Positions 36,962-46,848 of a stretch of 64,000 bases of DNA are shown here, piece by piece; within the stretch, counting starts at the first letter, position 1, and every line of letters starts with the position of its first letter. Made by a program: the position numbers and the translations under genes. The stretch covers positions 93,865 through 157,864 of the forward strand of contig MCFE01000135.1 in assembly GCA_002104905.1 (NCBI GenBank). The letters are read 5' to 3'. The stretch is from Basidiobolus meristosporus CBS 931.73. Lineage: Eukaryota > Basidiobolomycota > Basidiobolomycetes > Basidiobolales > Basidiobolaceae. The notes under the pieces were generated by a model. That model was not told the DNA's origin and ran no database searches. It was given only the letters and a program-made list of their open reading frames with translations.

Positions 36962-37981
36962 ATGTCCGAAAGCGCTTGCCAAAAGGTTTGCTTGGTTATC
37001 GGGGGTGAAGGCTTCGTCGGCAAGGACCTGGTCAACCAGCTGATGGAACGTCAATGGAAAGTCAAGATTTTCGATATTGTCAAAACCACCGACCACAAAG
37101 AGGCGGAGTACTTTGTTGGCGACCTGTGCAGCGAAGCCGATTTAGCCAAGGCTTGTGAAGGCTGCTCGGTTGTGTTCCACACCGCTACCCCACCTATCGG
37201 TGGCTCGGTTGAGCTCTCGGAAAAAGTGAACGTACACGGTACTGAAAACGTAATTAGAGTGTGCAAGAAAATGAACGTCCAGAAGCTGGTCTTCACCAGC
37301 ACCGCTAGTGTCATCTTTGACGGCAGCAACATTGTGAATGCCGACGAGACCGTTCCCTATGTCCAGTCTGCCTTTGACCCTTACATGGTAACCAAAGCGA
37401 AGGCTGAAAAGATGATTCTGGCCGCCAATGGCCAAGATGGACTATTGACGGTTGCCATCAGACCCTCAGGTGTTTACGGGCCGGGCGACAAACTGATGAT
37501 TCCTTCATATATCGCATACGCCAAGAAGAAGGTCAAGGTCATCATTGGCGATAACTCAAACATCGCCGACTACACATATGTCGGAAATATCTCCCATTCA
37601 CTCATTCTGGCCGCTGAAAAGCTGGAGGAGGGCAGCCCAGTGGCAGGACAAGCATTCAATATCACCGACGGGAATCCCATACCCTTCTGGACCTTCCCCT
37701 TCTACGTTGCCTCTCTGATGGGTGAGCCTACCGATAAGAGAATCATGCTCCCCAAGGGCTTCGGTTGGTCAGTGGGTCTGTTCTGTGAAGCAGTGACACT
37801 GGCCCTGAAGCCATTTGTCAAGGTAAACATGGTCTTGGACCGATTCCGCGTGAACTTCACATGCATTCACCGATTCTACGATATCACAAAAGCAAGAACT
37901 CTGCTCGGTTACGAGCCAATCTTTTCCTTCGAGGAAGGAGTCAAGCTTTCCCTTCAGAGTCACGGAATCAAAATTGACTAG
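36962..37981 (+). CDS. ERG26: Sterol-4-alpha-carboxylate 3-dehydrogenase (ERG26/NSDHL)
   Basis: An intronless 339-residue extended SDR of the 3-beta-HSD family. Cofactor motif VIGGEGFVGKDLV lies at the N-terminus. TATPPIGG, the active-site STASVIF serine, YMVTKAKAEK (YxxxK) and RPSGVYGPGD follow. Together with Erg25 and Erg27 it removes the C-4 methyl groups in ergosterol synthesis at the ER, oxidising and decarboxylating the 4-alpha-carboxysterol. Its length is close to yeast Erg26 (about 350). The ATG at 36962 opens MSESACQKVCLVIGG; codons further upstream are not conserved. The family is clear; ERG26 rather than another 3-beta-HSD is inferred from overall pattern. Confidence 0.87.
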   Translation: MSESACQKVCLVIGGEGFVGKDLVNQLMERQWKVKIFDIVKTTDHKEAEYFVGDLCSEADLAKACEGCSVVFHTATPPIGGSVELSEKVNVHGTENVIRVCKKMNVQKLVFTSTASVIFDGSNIVNADETVPYVQSAFDPYMVTKAKAEKMILAANGQDGLLTVAIRPSGVYGPGDKLMIPSYIAYAKKKVKVIIGDNSNIADYTYVGNISHSLILAAEKLEEGSPVAGQAFNITDGNPIPFWTFPFYVASLMGEPTDKRIMLPKGFGWSVGLFCEAVTLALKPFVKVNMVLDRFRVNFTCIHRFYDITKARTLLGYEPIFSFEEGVKLSLQSHGIKID

Positions 37982-38116
37982 ATTCGACCATAGATATCGT
38001 CAGTTTACGAGCCACCAATAAAACTGGGTCCATAGAAACACATCTGTTGCTCAATGATTAGGGATTTATTTCTACATGTGTGAAGATCTATTGTAACTAG
38101 TGGAGAAGACCAAGGG

Positions 38117-39752
38117 TCAGGCGCGTACACAACGTCTGACATTGTCGATGATCTCATTCTCCTCTTTGGGATTAAACAAAAACGAGGCGTGATCGAAGCC
38201 CGCGAATAGTCTGCAATGTACATTGGTGTCGGCCAGGTATTTCTCAACCGCCCGAGAGGGTATCAAGAGGTCGTTCTCCGAAAGGTAGACCGACATCTTC
38301 TTGGGAAGATTGGCACGATCGGTAAGCAGGACGGAGTTGAACCAAATAAAGTATCTACTAATAAAGTTGCTTATGAACAACTCCTTGGATGCGTAGTAGT
38401 GCAAGAAGTACTCTCTGGCCGTCTTCGGCACGCGGTACACAAAATTGTATGCCACCGAAGGGTTGAAAAGCAAAAAGCAAATGGGATCAATGAAGATGGC
38501 GCTCTTGACGCGCTTGAGGTGGTTATTCACCATCCAAGAGACCACCATGGAGCCGAGAGAATGGCCGATGAAGCATGCGTTCCGGAAGCCGTGGGCCTCC
38601 AGCATGTTTTCCACCTCCCGGCCAAGCTCCTCCATTGACGGCGCTTCTTCGATGAATCTCATGCTGACATATGGAAGCTCCACCAGAAATATGGGTTGAC
38701 CCAGCTTGAGCAATTTCCAAATGAACATGAGATAGCATCCGATTCCCGGGCCGATTCCATGCACAAAAACGATCGGCTTCATTTTTGCGCTCCGTCTTTT
38801 TCCACCCGAGCCAAACCATGATTTGGTAGGATCGTAGTACCAATAGGGTAGGGCGTACTTTTTGGCCCCAATCTCCTCCTTCAAATCGAACTCCATGGAT
38901 TCTGACCAGAAGCTAGCCTTCTTGCTTTGGTCCTTAGTGTAGTTGCGGAAGCCGAGGCATGTAATCAAAAGTTTCGCCGAGAAATCCAGCGCTAGAATGA
39001 CCTGAGGTTTGCCGAGTAAGCAATTGAACGATAGATGGTATAATATATACGGTGTGGCCAAGGTACTTACAGTGTAGAATATCAAGGGGCGGTGAAGGGC
39101 GTTGACTGGGTCTAGATTCAATCGAATGCATTTCGCATCCGGATTAAATCCATCGGGTAGTTTGATTCCTTTTTCCGTCTCAAACAAGTCAACCATTGCG
39201 TTGAGTTCCTCCATCGCCTCTGCATCATCAACCAAGTCCTCATGGGAGGTGGTGAAGAACACCCAGCTTAACCTATGAGAAGATCACGAGGCGGGGTAAG
39301 TATCATCTTCAGGGAAGGGGAGTCGAATGCCTCGAAGCCTACCATGATATTAAGTTTCCCCTGTAAATGTCGGCTACTTTGGTTTTGCGGTGGCCGACGT
39401 CGAACCAACCTTCTAGAAACGCATTGATGTCGTCGACCTGCTTTAAACAGCTTTCCAGCAGCTCCATGCGCTTCCCCTTGGGCAGGCTGGTGGATGGCCT
39501 CAGCTTTTGAAGTCTGTTGCGTGTGGAAAGGAACCAAATGTAAAACAGGATTTCAAAGGCGAACCACCAATGTATCAAGTCCACAACACGGCCTTGGACG
39601 CCTGGCAAGAATGGTAGCTCTAGGGGGGGACTTATGTTGCCAACAACGTGTAAACAGTATCCGAAGTAGATGAAAGAAGCTATGGTAACACTTGATAACG
39701 CTATTACTGAGAGTCGCACTAGCGACCGCATAAGGAAGGAGTCGGGTAACAT
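38117..39752 (-). CDS. Membrane-anchored alpha/beta hydrolase
   Basis: Three exons (39752-39343, 39272-39071, 39001-38117) encode 498 residues. One or two hydrophobic helices near the N-terminus (IALSSVTIASFIYFGYCL and the IHWWFAFEILFYIWFL region) anchor the protein. The C-terminal 250 residues are an alpha/beta-hydrolase domain: oxyanion region VFVHGIGPGIG, nucleophile elbow GHSLGSMVVSW, acid ENDLL and catalytic GFDHASF histidine. Similar proteins are widespread in fungi as uncharacterised lipase- or esterase-like enzymes of the ER or lipid droplets. The substrate is unknown. It is convergent with ERG26. Confidence 0.82.
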
Positions 39753-40432
39753 GATTAGGGTTAATAAATTATAGAGAAGAGAAACGGTACAAGAAAGGCT
39801 TATGTAGAGCTAAAGACGATCTAGAAGCCGGGATTATCGATGATTAACAGAGGGAAGGTGCGTATATGCACGTCGCAGTAGGAGAAACAATAATTGAGTA
39901 GAATGCAAAGAACAATGTGAGTTGAAGCTGTCGATGGTGTGCCAGCTAATATAAACTTCCACCGGACTGAATCGTTCTCTATTTATAAGCCAGAAAAATG
40001 GACAAAAATTTCATTTTCCATTTTTGGAATCTTGCAGGGTTTCCCTCATGTTCCATCTATGCCAGTAAACAGCAATCCAGCCAATGTAGAAATAAGTTGG
40101 CTGATTACCAAACATAATTATTTTCGAGGAGAAGTTCCGGTCACAGGAACTAATAATAAACACAACATTAATTTTTCGGTTGAATTAGCCTCCGCATATC
40201 GCTATCACATGTTAATTCGAGGTTTGTCTAACAATGTGGTCCGATATGGGTGTCGGTCCGACCATTTCGGTTTAGTTGAGCTCCATTTGCCGCATAGTTA
40301 CTTAATAATCATTATCACTGATTCCGTCATGATTGAGGGATAACGATTTATCACGTAGATCAGGATGGTTGATTAATGTGCAGTTAAAATACTCCCGAAT
40401 TCTAATGGGAATTGCTTTCTCTTAATGAAGCG
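39753..40432. other. Intergenic, no supported gene
   Basis: AT-rich. A 134-codon open frame (39939-40343, plus) shows no motif, signal or splice context, and I leave it out. Confidence 0.55.
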
Positions 40433-41943
40433 ATGTCAGACTCCTTCTTGAGTATCTTCGAAAACCTGTCTCAAAGAGACCGAACTGCCTTGTAATGGTA
40501 CCTTTCGTTCCTATACATGCTTTCCCGTTTCCTAAATTTCTTGCTTTAGCTTGGAAAAGCTGGTCAAGCGCTGTTCTCCTTACGAGCTTCATTATTTGAA
40601 TGATCGCTTATTAGGCTTGAGCAAGTGGAAATTTGATATCGTGTCTTCATTGCCCCAAGAATTGGGCGTGAAGATTTTGAGTACACTTGATAGTAAAGAT
40701 CTGTGCTCCTGTCGCGAGGTAATCTTTCAAAGGAGTCCGAAGGAGAGCATCGCCGACTAATACTATCCATGTCAGGTGAATACAAGTTGGTACAAGCTTG
40801 TGAAGAATCAGGAGCTATGGAAAAGCCTATGTGCTGAGCTGGATGACTCTGAGGAGCAATCAAACGGAAGGGTTGGCTGGGAAAAATTGTATCAACATCT
40901 ATATTGCAGAGAACGCAATTGGGCAAAGGGCAAACCGGTGTATACCAGTCGATTGAAAGGTCATCGCGATAGAGTGTATGCAATGAAAATGAAAGGGGAG
41001 ATTTTAGTCAGTGGGAGCTACGATCGTACAGTGCGTGTCTGGAATATCACCTATGGGCAGTGTTTGAATGTGTTTGAAGCAAACACTGTAAGCTGCTTAG
41101 ATTTCCTCCCAAAACTGGGCATCTTGGCTGCGGGGTCTTATACAAGGTACAGCCTATGTGTTCGTACTGACCATCATTTCGTCCACTTACTTTTTCGGTC
41201 CTTTCAGAGACTGCAAGGTGTGGAATATGAATTCGGGAGAGTTGTTGCATACTCTGAGCGGTCATACAGCGGCAATATCCTCTCTCTCCATAGGAGACGA
41301 ATACTTGGTGACGGGTGGACATGACCGATTTCTGATAGTGTGGAGGTGGTCAACCGGAGAGAAAGTGCAAACTTATTGTGACCATGAGCATGCAGTAAGT
41401 AGTGCTGTCTTTTGTAGACGTACATTCTCCAGTTCACTCAATACTCTTTAGATCGTCGGGGTTCATCTTCGGGGAAACAAGATCATATCGTTGTCCAAGA
41501 AAGGACATTTCAAGATCCATGATATTGACAAGGGAACAAGTATATGCAATCTTCATATACATCAGCCTTGTGGAGTGTTCAGTGCATTGGACGTCTTTGA
41601 AAAGTATGTAGTCTGTGCTACTTCAGCCACCGTCTATATGTTCACTTGGGAAAGTCGAGAAAGAGAGTACCTGGATTATGTAAGCTGTAGCGTCTCCCAT
41701 GGTTATATTTCTTGTGTTGGAGTGCATGCCAAAAGAGTCATAGTCGGGTGCCAGTATAGCAGATCCGGTGACTCGATCACCATCTGGGATTCTAACAAGC
41801 TCAAGCTGACCAATGTTGACGTTCGGTTAGCCTTACCTATCTGCTCAACGCAGGTGAATAAGGATGTGATCATGGCGGGCTGTACTGACGGTCGAATATA
41901 CTTGTTCAAATTCTCAACACCCTTGGCAAATGTCACGGGGTAA
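40433..41943 (+). CDS. F-box/WD40-repeat protein
   Basis: Five exons (40433-40491, 40550-40718, 40776-41146, 41208-41394, 41452-41943) give 425 residues. The F-box reads SSLPQELGVKILSTLDSKDL and continues across the intron into VNTSWYKLVKNQELWKSL. Six or seven WD40 blades follow (LKGHRDRVYAMKMKGEILVS, SGSYDRTVRVWNI, LSGHTAAISSLSIGDEYLVT). The architecture is that of an SCF ubiquitin-ligase substrate receptor, with Skp1 binding the F-box and the propeller binding phosphodegrons. I cannot tell which named receptor it matches. The first exon ends with a GTAATG donor that removes an early in-frame TAA. Confidence 0.85.
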
Positions 41944-42215
41944 ACTTGGCTTTGTGCTCCACTCTTTGTAATATACTGCTTATCGAAACACTTGGCGTGT
42001 ATCCGTTCGTCACGAACCAAAGTACCTGCGCGAGAAGCCTCGCTTGGCAACAGTGCTGTGAGATGTATGCAAATCGTGATTAAATCGCAAAGCAGCCCAT
42101 TTTCCAAGTTTATTTAGTGATTTGGTGCGGGTGGCTTTTATTACAGATTAAGAGTTCTCAATTAGATAGGGTACAGGTGAATGCGTAAGCGTGTAAAGCG
42201 GTTCGGAGGACGTCT

Positions 42216-44441
42216 CTAATTGTTCTTGGCACGTTTCACGAATTCCCGGATCTTCTGCAGGTCTTTTACTCCATCGGTTTCCACGCCGCTGGACACATCT
42301 ACTCCCCAGGGACGGACTTGGTTTACAGCCTGTTGTACGTTCTCCGGTGTCAATCCACCGGCCAAAAGGATGGGAAATTGATCTCCTTCACGGTTTACAG
42401 AATTCTCCAAGAATTTCTGGGCTATTCTCCAATCGAATGTCACGCCACTTCCACCTTGCAGCTGCTTCGTATCTACTTTAGCGTCGAGTAGGGTAAAGGC
42501 GTTATGTCCTGGTCTACGCAGCTCGTTGAAGTTGCTAAAGGTATTATCGATGTGGAAGGCTTTAATCACCCGTACGGGTAAAAATCTCGCCGTTTCTGCT
42601 GGCTCGTCCCCATGCAATTGTACCAGATCCAGCTTGACTTGTTGCACCACTGATGTGATATAGTCGACGCTTTGATTTTGGAATACACCAACCACCAGTG
42701 GTTTTTTCCCGTTGGTAACATTATCCGCATGAAAACGGAACCATTCCTTGCCCTCTACCGATGGGACTGGGACCTTGGAGCTGGGCAACTCGGATGAAAC
42801 TGTACGAAGCGCATCAACAATCTTTGTTGCATCGTCGATACTAACTTGACGTTTTGACGGCGCAAAGATCAATCCAATGAAGTCAGCTCCAGCTTTAGCT
42901 GCTTCTACGGCAGCCTCAACCGTGCGTACGCCGCATATTTTGACTAGCGGAGGGGATTGTTGTGAGATTGGGACGCTTGCCTCTGCTTGTGTGAGGTCGT
43001 GGATGAATTTCTTTTTATCCTGGGATCTCATTAGCGCCTCACCAATTAAGACGGCGCCCACCCCTTGTTCAATGTATTTGGCGACATCTTGTGGCCCGGT
43101 AATCCCGCTAAGTGCAGCAAGAATAACATCTTCCGGAACCATCTCTGCCAATCTGCTAGTATTCTCCATATCAACATCGAAGGTATGAAGGTTCCGATTA
43201 TTAACACCAATCACTTTGGCGCCGAATTCAAGAGCTTTCTTCATCTCAGCTGCATTGTTAACTTCGACCAATGGCTCCATACCCAAGGATCTGGAGAATC
43301 TCATGAGTTCTTGTAATTTCTCGTCCTCTAGCATCGCCACAATCAGCAACACCGTATCGGCTCCCTCTAACCGGGCTTCCATGATTTGATATGTATCAAT
43401 GATGAAGTCCTTCCGGAGAATGGCTGGTCTATTTGGCAATCTTGAGATGCTCTCTCTGGCTTGGCGTAGGTCCTGAAGTGAGCCTTTGAACCATTTTGGC
43501 TCAGTCAAGACTGAAATTACCGCGGCGCCTGCTTCAGCATAAAGTAATGCTTGTTCGGCAGCAATAGCGTCGACATTAATATCACCTTTGCTAGGTGAGG
43601 CACGTTTGATTTCGGCCATGACCGCAGGCTTTCTAGGTCCCTGGCGTAGCCTGGACACAAGATCAATCAAAGGTGGGGCAATACCAATATCAAGGAGTTT
43701 TTTGAGCTGAGCCTCTGAACGGCCAGGTGTGGCTTTGGCTTCGGCTATATCTGCTAAGCGCTGTACATGAATCTTCTCTAAAATGGTTTGGGACTTTCCA
43801 CTGTTGCCTTCCTCAGTTTTAGTAAGGGTTGAGGTAGCCTCTAGTTCGGGGTTCTCTGCCCAGGTTCCGCCACGGCAGTTCAAAAAGTTCTCGATTAATG
43901 TCATGCCGTGCTCGCTGAGGATGCTCTCCGGATGGTACTGGACACCTTCGATACAATATTCCTTATGCCTGACTCCCATGATAATCCCAGAGTCGGTGCG
44001 GCTTGTTACAACGAGGTCGTCCGGTATGAAAGAAGGGTTTCCGGCCAGCGAGTGATAACGAGTAACTGCTATTCCTTGAGGGACCCCATGATACAAACCT
44101 TTACCGTCGTGACTGATTTTGGATATTTTGCCGTGGACGATTTCTCCGGCGAAAGTCACTTCTCCCCCGAATATTTCAAACATACACTGCTCCCCGAGAC
44201 ACACACCCAGGATGGGTATCTTTCCAGCAAAATGACGAATAACGTCCTTGGAGATACCAACGTCGTCGGAAGGGTGGCCAGGTCCCGGCGAGATAACGAT
44301 ATTTTTAGGGTTTAACGAGGCAACGTGTTCCACGGTGGTTTTGTCGTTTCGAAACACAACGACGTTTGCTCCAGCCGAGCACAGGTACTGGTATACATTC
44401 CAAGTGAAACTATCGTAGTTATCAATTAACACGGTTGTCAT
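42216..44441 (-). CDS. TRPC: Trifunctional tryptophan enzyme: GATase, IGPS, PRAI
   Basis: An intronless 741-residue fusion in the order G-C-F. Residues 1-195 are the anthranilate synthase glutaminase (GVCLGEQCMFE with Cys81; the His170/Glu172 pair lies in VQYHPES). About 225-480 is indole-glycerol-phosphate synthase (EIKRASPSKG, ILRKDFIIDTYQI, GVNNRNLHTF). About 495-741 is phosphoribosylanthranilate isomerase (VKICGVRTVEAA, LVQLHGDEP, GVDVSSGVETDGVKD). It supplies ammonia for anthranilate synthase and catalyses two later steps of tryptophan synthesis in the cytosol. The fusion is characteristic of fungi. A Gcn4-type TGAGTCA lies about 195 bp upstream of the start. Confidence 0.96.
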   Translation of the reverse strand: MTTVLIDNYDSFTWNVYQYLCSAGANVVVFRNDKTTVEHVASLNPKNIVISPGPGHPSDDVGISKDVIRHFAGKIPILGVCLGEQCMFEIFGGEVTFAGEIVHGKISKISHDGKGLYHGVPQGIAVTRYHSLAGNPSFIPDDLVVTSRTDSGIIMGVRHKEYCIEGVQYHPESILSEHGMTLIENFLNCRGGTWAENPELEATSTLTKTEEGNSGKSQTILEKIHVQRLADIAEAKATPGRSEAQLKKLLDIGIAPPLIDLVSRLRQGPRKPAVMAEIKRASPSKGDINVDAIAAEQALLYAEAGAAVISVLTEPKWFKGSLQDLRQARESISRLPNRPAILRKDFIIDTYQIMEARLEGADTVLLIVAMLEDEKLQELMRFSRSLGMEPLVEVNNAAEMKKALEFGAKVIGVNNRNLHTFDVDMENTSRLAEMVPEDVILAALSGITGPQDVAKYIEQGVGAVLIGEALMRSQDKKKFIHDLTQAEASVPISQQSPPLVKICGVRTVEAAVEAAKAGADFIGLIFAPSKRQVSIDDATKIVDALRTVSSELPSSKVPVPSVEGKEWFRFHADNVTNGKKPLVVGVFQNQSVDYITSVVQQVKLDLVQLHGDEPAETARFLPVRVIKAFHIDNTFSNFNELRRPGHNAFTLLDAKVDTKQLQGGSGVTFDWRIAQKFLENSVNREGDQFPILLAGGLTPENVQQAVNQVRPWGVDVSSGVETDGVKDLQKIREFVKRAKNN

Positions 44442-44635
44442 ATCTATTGTACTGCCTTGGTTAAGTATACGGGAAAGTTAACTGAGTGTATATCAAACAC
44501 CAAAGCAATCGCAGAGTGGTAGAAGGTGTGTCTTTCATGGAACCTAAAGAATGAGCCACCTATTTAAGAAAACCGAGAATCCCCAGTGGATAACACCAAT
44601 CAAAGCTAACTAGGCTGAAATGAAATGATGAATTA

Positions 44636-44646
44636 TGAGTCACGTG
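44636..44646. promoter_or_regulatory. Gcn4/CPC1 site fused to an E-box
   Basis: TGAGTCA (44636-44642) is the Gcn4/Cpc1 general amino-acid control site. It overlaps CACGTG (44641-44646), a bHLH E-box. It sits between TRPC and GCV1. Confidence 0.6.
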
Positions 44647-44754
44647 GGGTCAGCATTAGTGCAACAGTGGGCTGGCTCTATATGGCAAATGGCCAAGTTA
44701 TCAATGGCACAAATCACGTTTAATGTTAGTTACACTATCAGTGGATGATTTCTG

Positions 44755-44790
44755 CCTAGCGTCTACCCTAGCGTCTACCCTAGCGCCTAC
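44755..44790 (+). repeat. Three tandem 12-bp units
   Basis: CCTAGCGTCTAC occurs twice in tandem, followed by CCTAGCGCCTAC with one change. Confidence 0.8.
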
Positions 44791-45112
44791 TCAGCTCCTA
44801 CTCTCCCCCGTTTTGTGTTGAAGTTAGGTTAATCCTGTTCAAACGAAGGAATATCCGGATTATCCTGGATAAGACATATTAGTTTCCCACCCGAAAGAAG
44901 CCTCCCATTAGGATCTCCGTTTATGGAATGTTAGGATACATCAAATTCTGACGGATTGGCAGCGAAGTGACGGGTGACTACTAAAACATTGCGAAGATGA
45001 TAGGTGTGTGTATTCCACCGAGTAAAGCCCGACTTTTTTTACGTTAAAATAGCCGGTTCAGCGTAGCCGCTCTCTTCCTCTCATCCCTCTAGTTGCCCTT
45101 CTCATCTGACCA

Positions 45113-46412
45113 ATGCTTAGAAACGTTGCCAAACGCTCATTTGGAAAGCTCCCCATTCGCGGCTACTCCACCGCTTCTCAAGGTTAGTTGCTCAGGACAC
45201 TAATCTCCTTACTTCTTGCTCATCCTGGGAAACATCTAGATCTCAAGAAGACCGCCCTTTATGACTTCCACTTGAGTCAAGGTGCGCAAATGGTTCCATA
45301 CGCCGGCTGGTCTATGCCGGTGAAGTACGCTTCGCTTGGTGTCCTGCAATCTCACCTTCACACCCGCGAAAACGCTTCGATTTTCGATGTCTCACATATG
45401 TTGCAAACTAGGTACGAGTGTCTTCGTTTCTCTATATTCATTTAATTTCTTCTTAATACGGGCCTTTAGATTGACCGGCAAAGACCGCGTTCAATTTATC
45501 GAGAATCTGGTCGTTGGGGATATCCAAAGCCTTCCTCTGGGCCACTCCACCCTATCTGTTTTCACCAATGAAAGGGGTGGTATCATTGATGATACGATCA
45601 TCTGCCAACAGGACGATTCGTTGTATATTGTATCGAACGCTGGTTGCGCAGACAAGGACCTGAAGCACATCCGCCAACACCTGGAGGCATTCCAAAATCA
45701 AGGGGGTGAGGCTGAGCTCAAGATCATTGATGACCATTCATTGCTGGCTATCCAAGGCCCTAAGGCTGCAGCTGCCTTACAAGAACTCGTGGATGCTGAT
45801 CTAAGCAAGATGAACTTCATGACCGGAAAGATGATCAGCATCAAAGGCATAGATTGTCACGTTGCTCGTTCGGGATACACAGGCGAAGATGGGTTTGAAA
45901 TTTCCATTCCTACTCCAGAAGTCACTCGTATTGCTGAGTTGCTCTTGAGCAACCCCAACGTTGAGATGGCTGGTCTGGGAGCAAGAGATTCACTCCGTCT
46001 GGAGGCTGGTCTGTGCCTCTATGGCAACGATCTGAACGAGGACATTACCCCTATTGAAGCTGGGCTTACTTGGACCATTGGGAAGCGTAGAAGAGCCGAG
46101 GGTGGCTTCCTCGGTGCCGAGTACATTCTACCACAAATCAAGAATGGTGTGGAGAAGAGACGAGTTGGTCTAATTGTTGAAGGGGCTCCAGCAAGAGAGA
46201 ATTGTGAAGTATACAACGCTGACGGAGAGAAAATAGGCACCACTACCAGCGGAGTTCCCTCTCCATCTCTTAAGAAGAACGTGGCCATGGCCTATGTTAA
46301 GTCTGGCTTCCACAAGTCCAACACCGAATTGTTGGTCAAGGTTCGGAACAGAATGCAAAAGGCTCTTGTGACCAAGATGCCATTTGTTCCTTCCAACTAT
46401 TACAAAGTTTAA
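45113..46412 (+). CDS. GCV1: Glycine cleavage system T protein (aminomethyltransferase), mitochondrial
   Basis: Three exons (45113-45182, 45240-45411, 45470-46412) encode 394 residues. The N-terminus [20 protein letters not shown] is a typical mitochondrial presequence. Family motifs are [19 protein letters not shown], the tetrahydrofolate region [23 protein letters not shown] and [20 protein letters not shown]. The T protein transfers the methylene group from the lipoyl H protein to THF and releases ammonia. Intron phases are consistent (1 and 2). The Gcn4-type site in the shared upstream region is about 470 bp away. Confidence 0.95.
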
Positions 46413-46848
46413 TTAGTGGTTTTCCGATCACAGTCACACACATTCATAAACGCACTCACCACACTTTACCCTCCGTTCAATCCTGCTTTGTTAATATTAT
46501 CCTGTTGATATCCTACCAGATAATCCTATAAACCATTTGGATGAATGAACAAACTAACCGATAATTAACGCCTCTGTTGCGAAACACAGATAATTAATAC
46601 CTCTACACAGTTCATTGATCGGAATTGGCAACGATTAACGCATGAGTGAGGTGACGTGTGGTTGGATGGAATTGAAGATGAGTAGGTGGCGTATCAATTA
46701 TGCATATTAGCCAAGCCATGATTTCGAGCCAGATGTCACGCTTCGAAATATCGAGGTCCATGCACCCAACCCCTTGGACCTGAAGTACTCCAGAACCATT
46801 CTTTACAGTGGCCAGTTCTTACTTGTTTATTCCAAACATCCGTCGTAA
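46413..46848. other. Intergenic GCV1-HEH1
   Basis: No gene. GATAATTAA followed by CGCCTCT or TACCTCT occurs twice (about 46559 and 46589), a weak direct repeat. Confidence 0.5.

Larger units (their letters stand above)
44442..45112. other. Divergent TRPC/GCV1 intergenic region
   Basis: This ~670-bp spacer serves two amino-acid metabolism genes. It contains the TGAGTCACGTG composite site and a small tandem repeat, listed separately. No coding sequence is seen. Confidence 0.6.

Noticed and set aside
39939-40343. 134-codon plus-strand frame between the hydrolase and the F-box gene
   Set aside because: It has no signal, repeat, motif or codon bias, and lies in AT-rich spacer.
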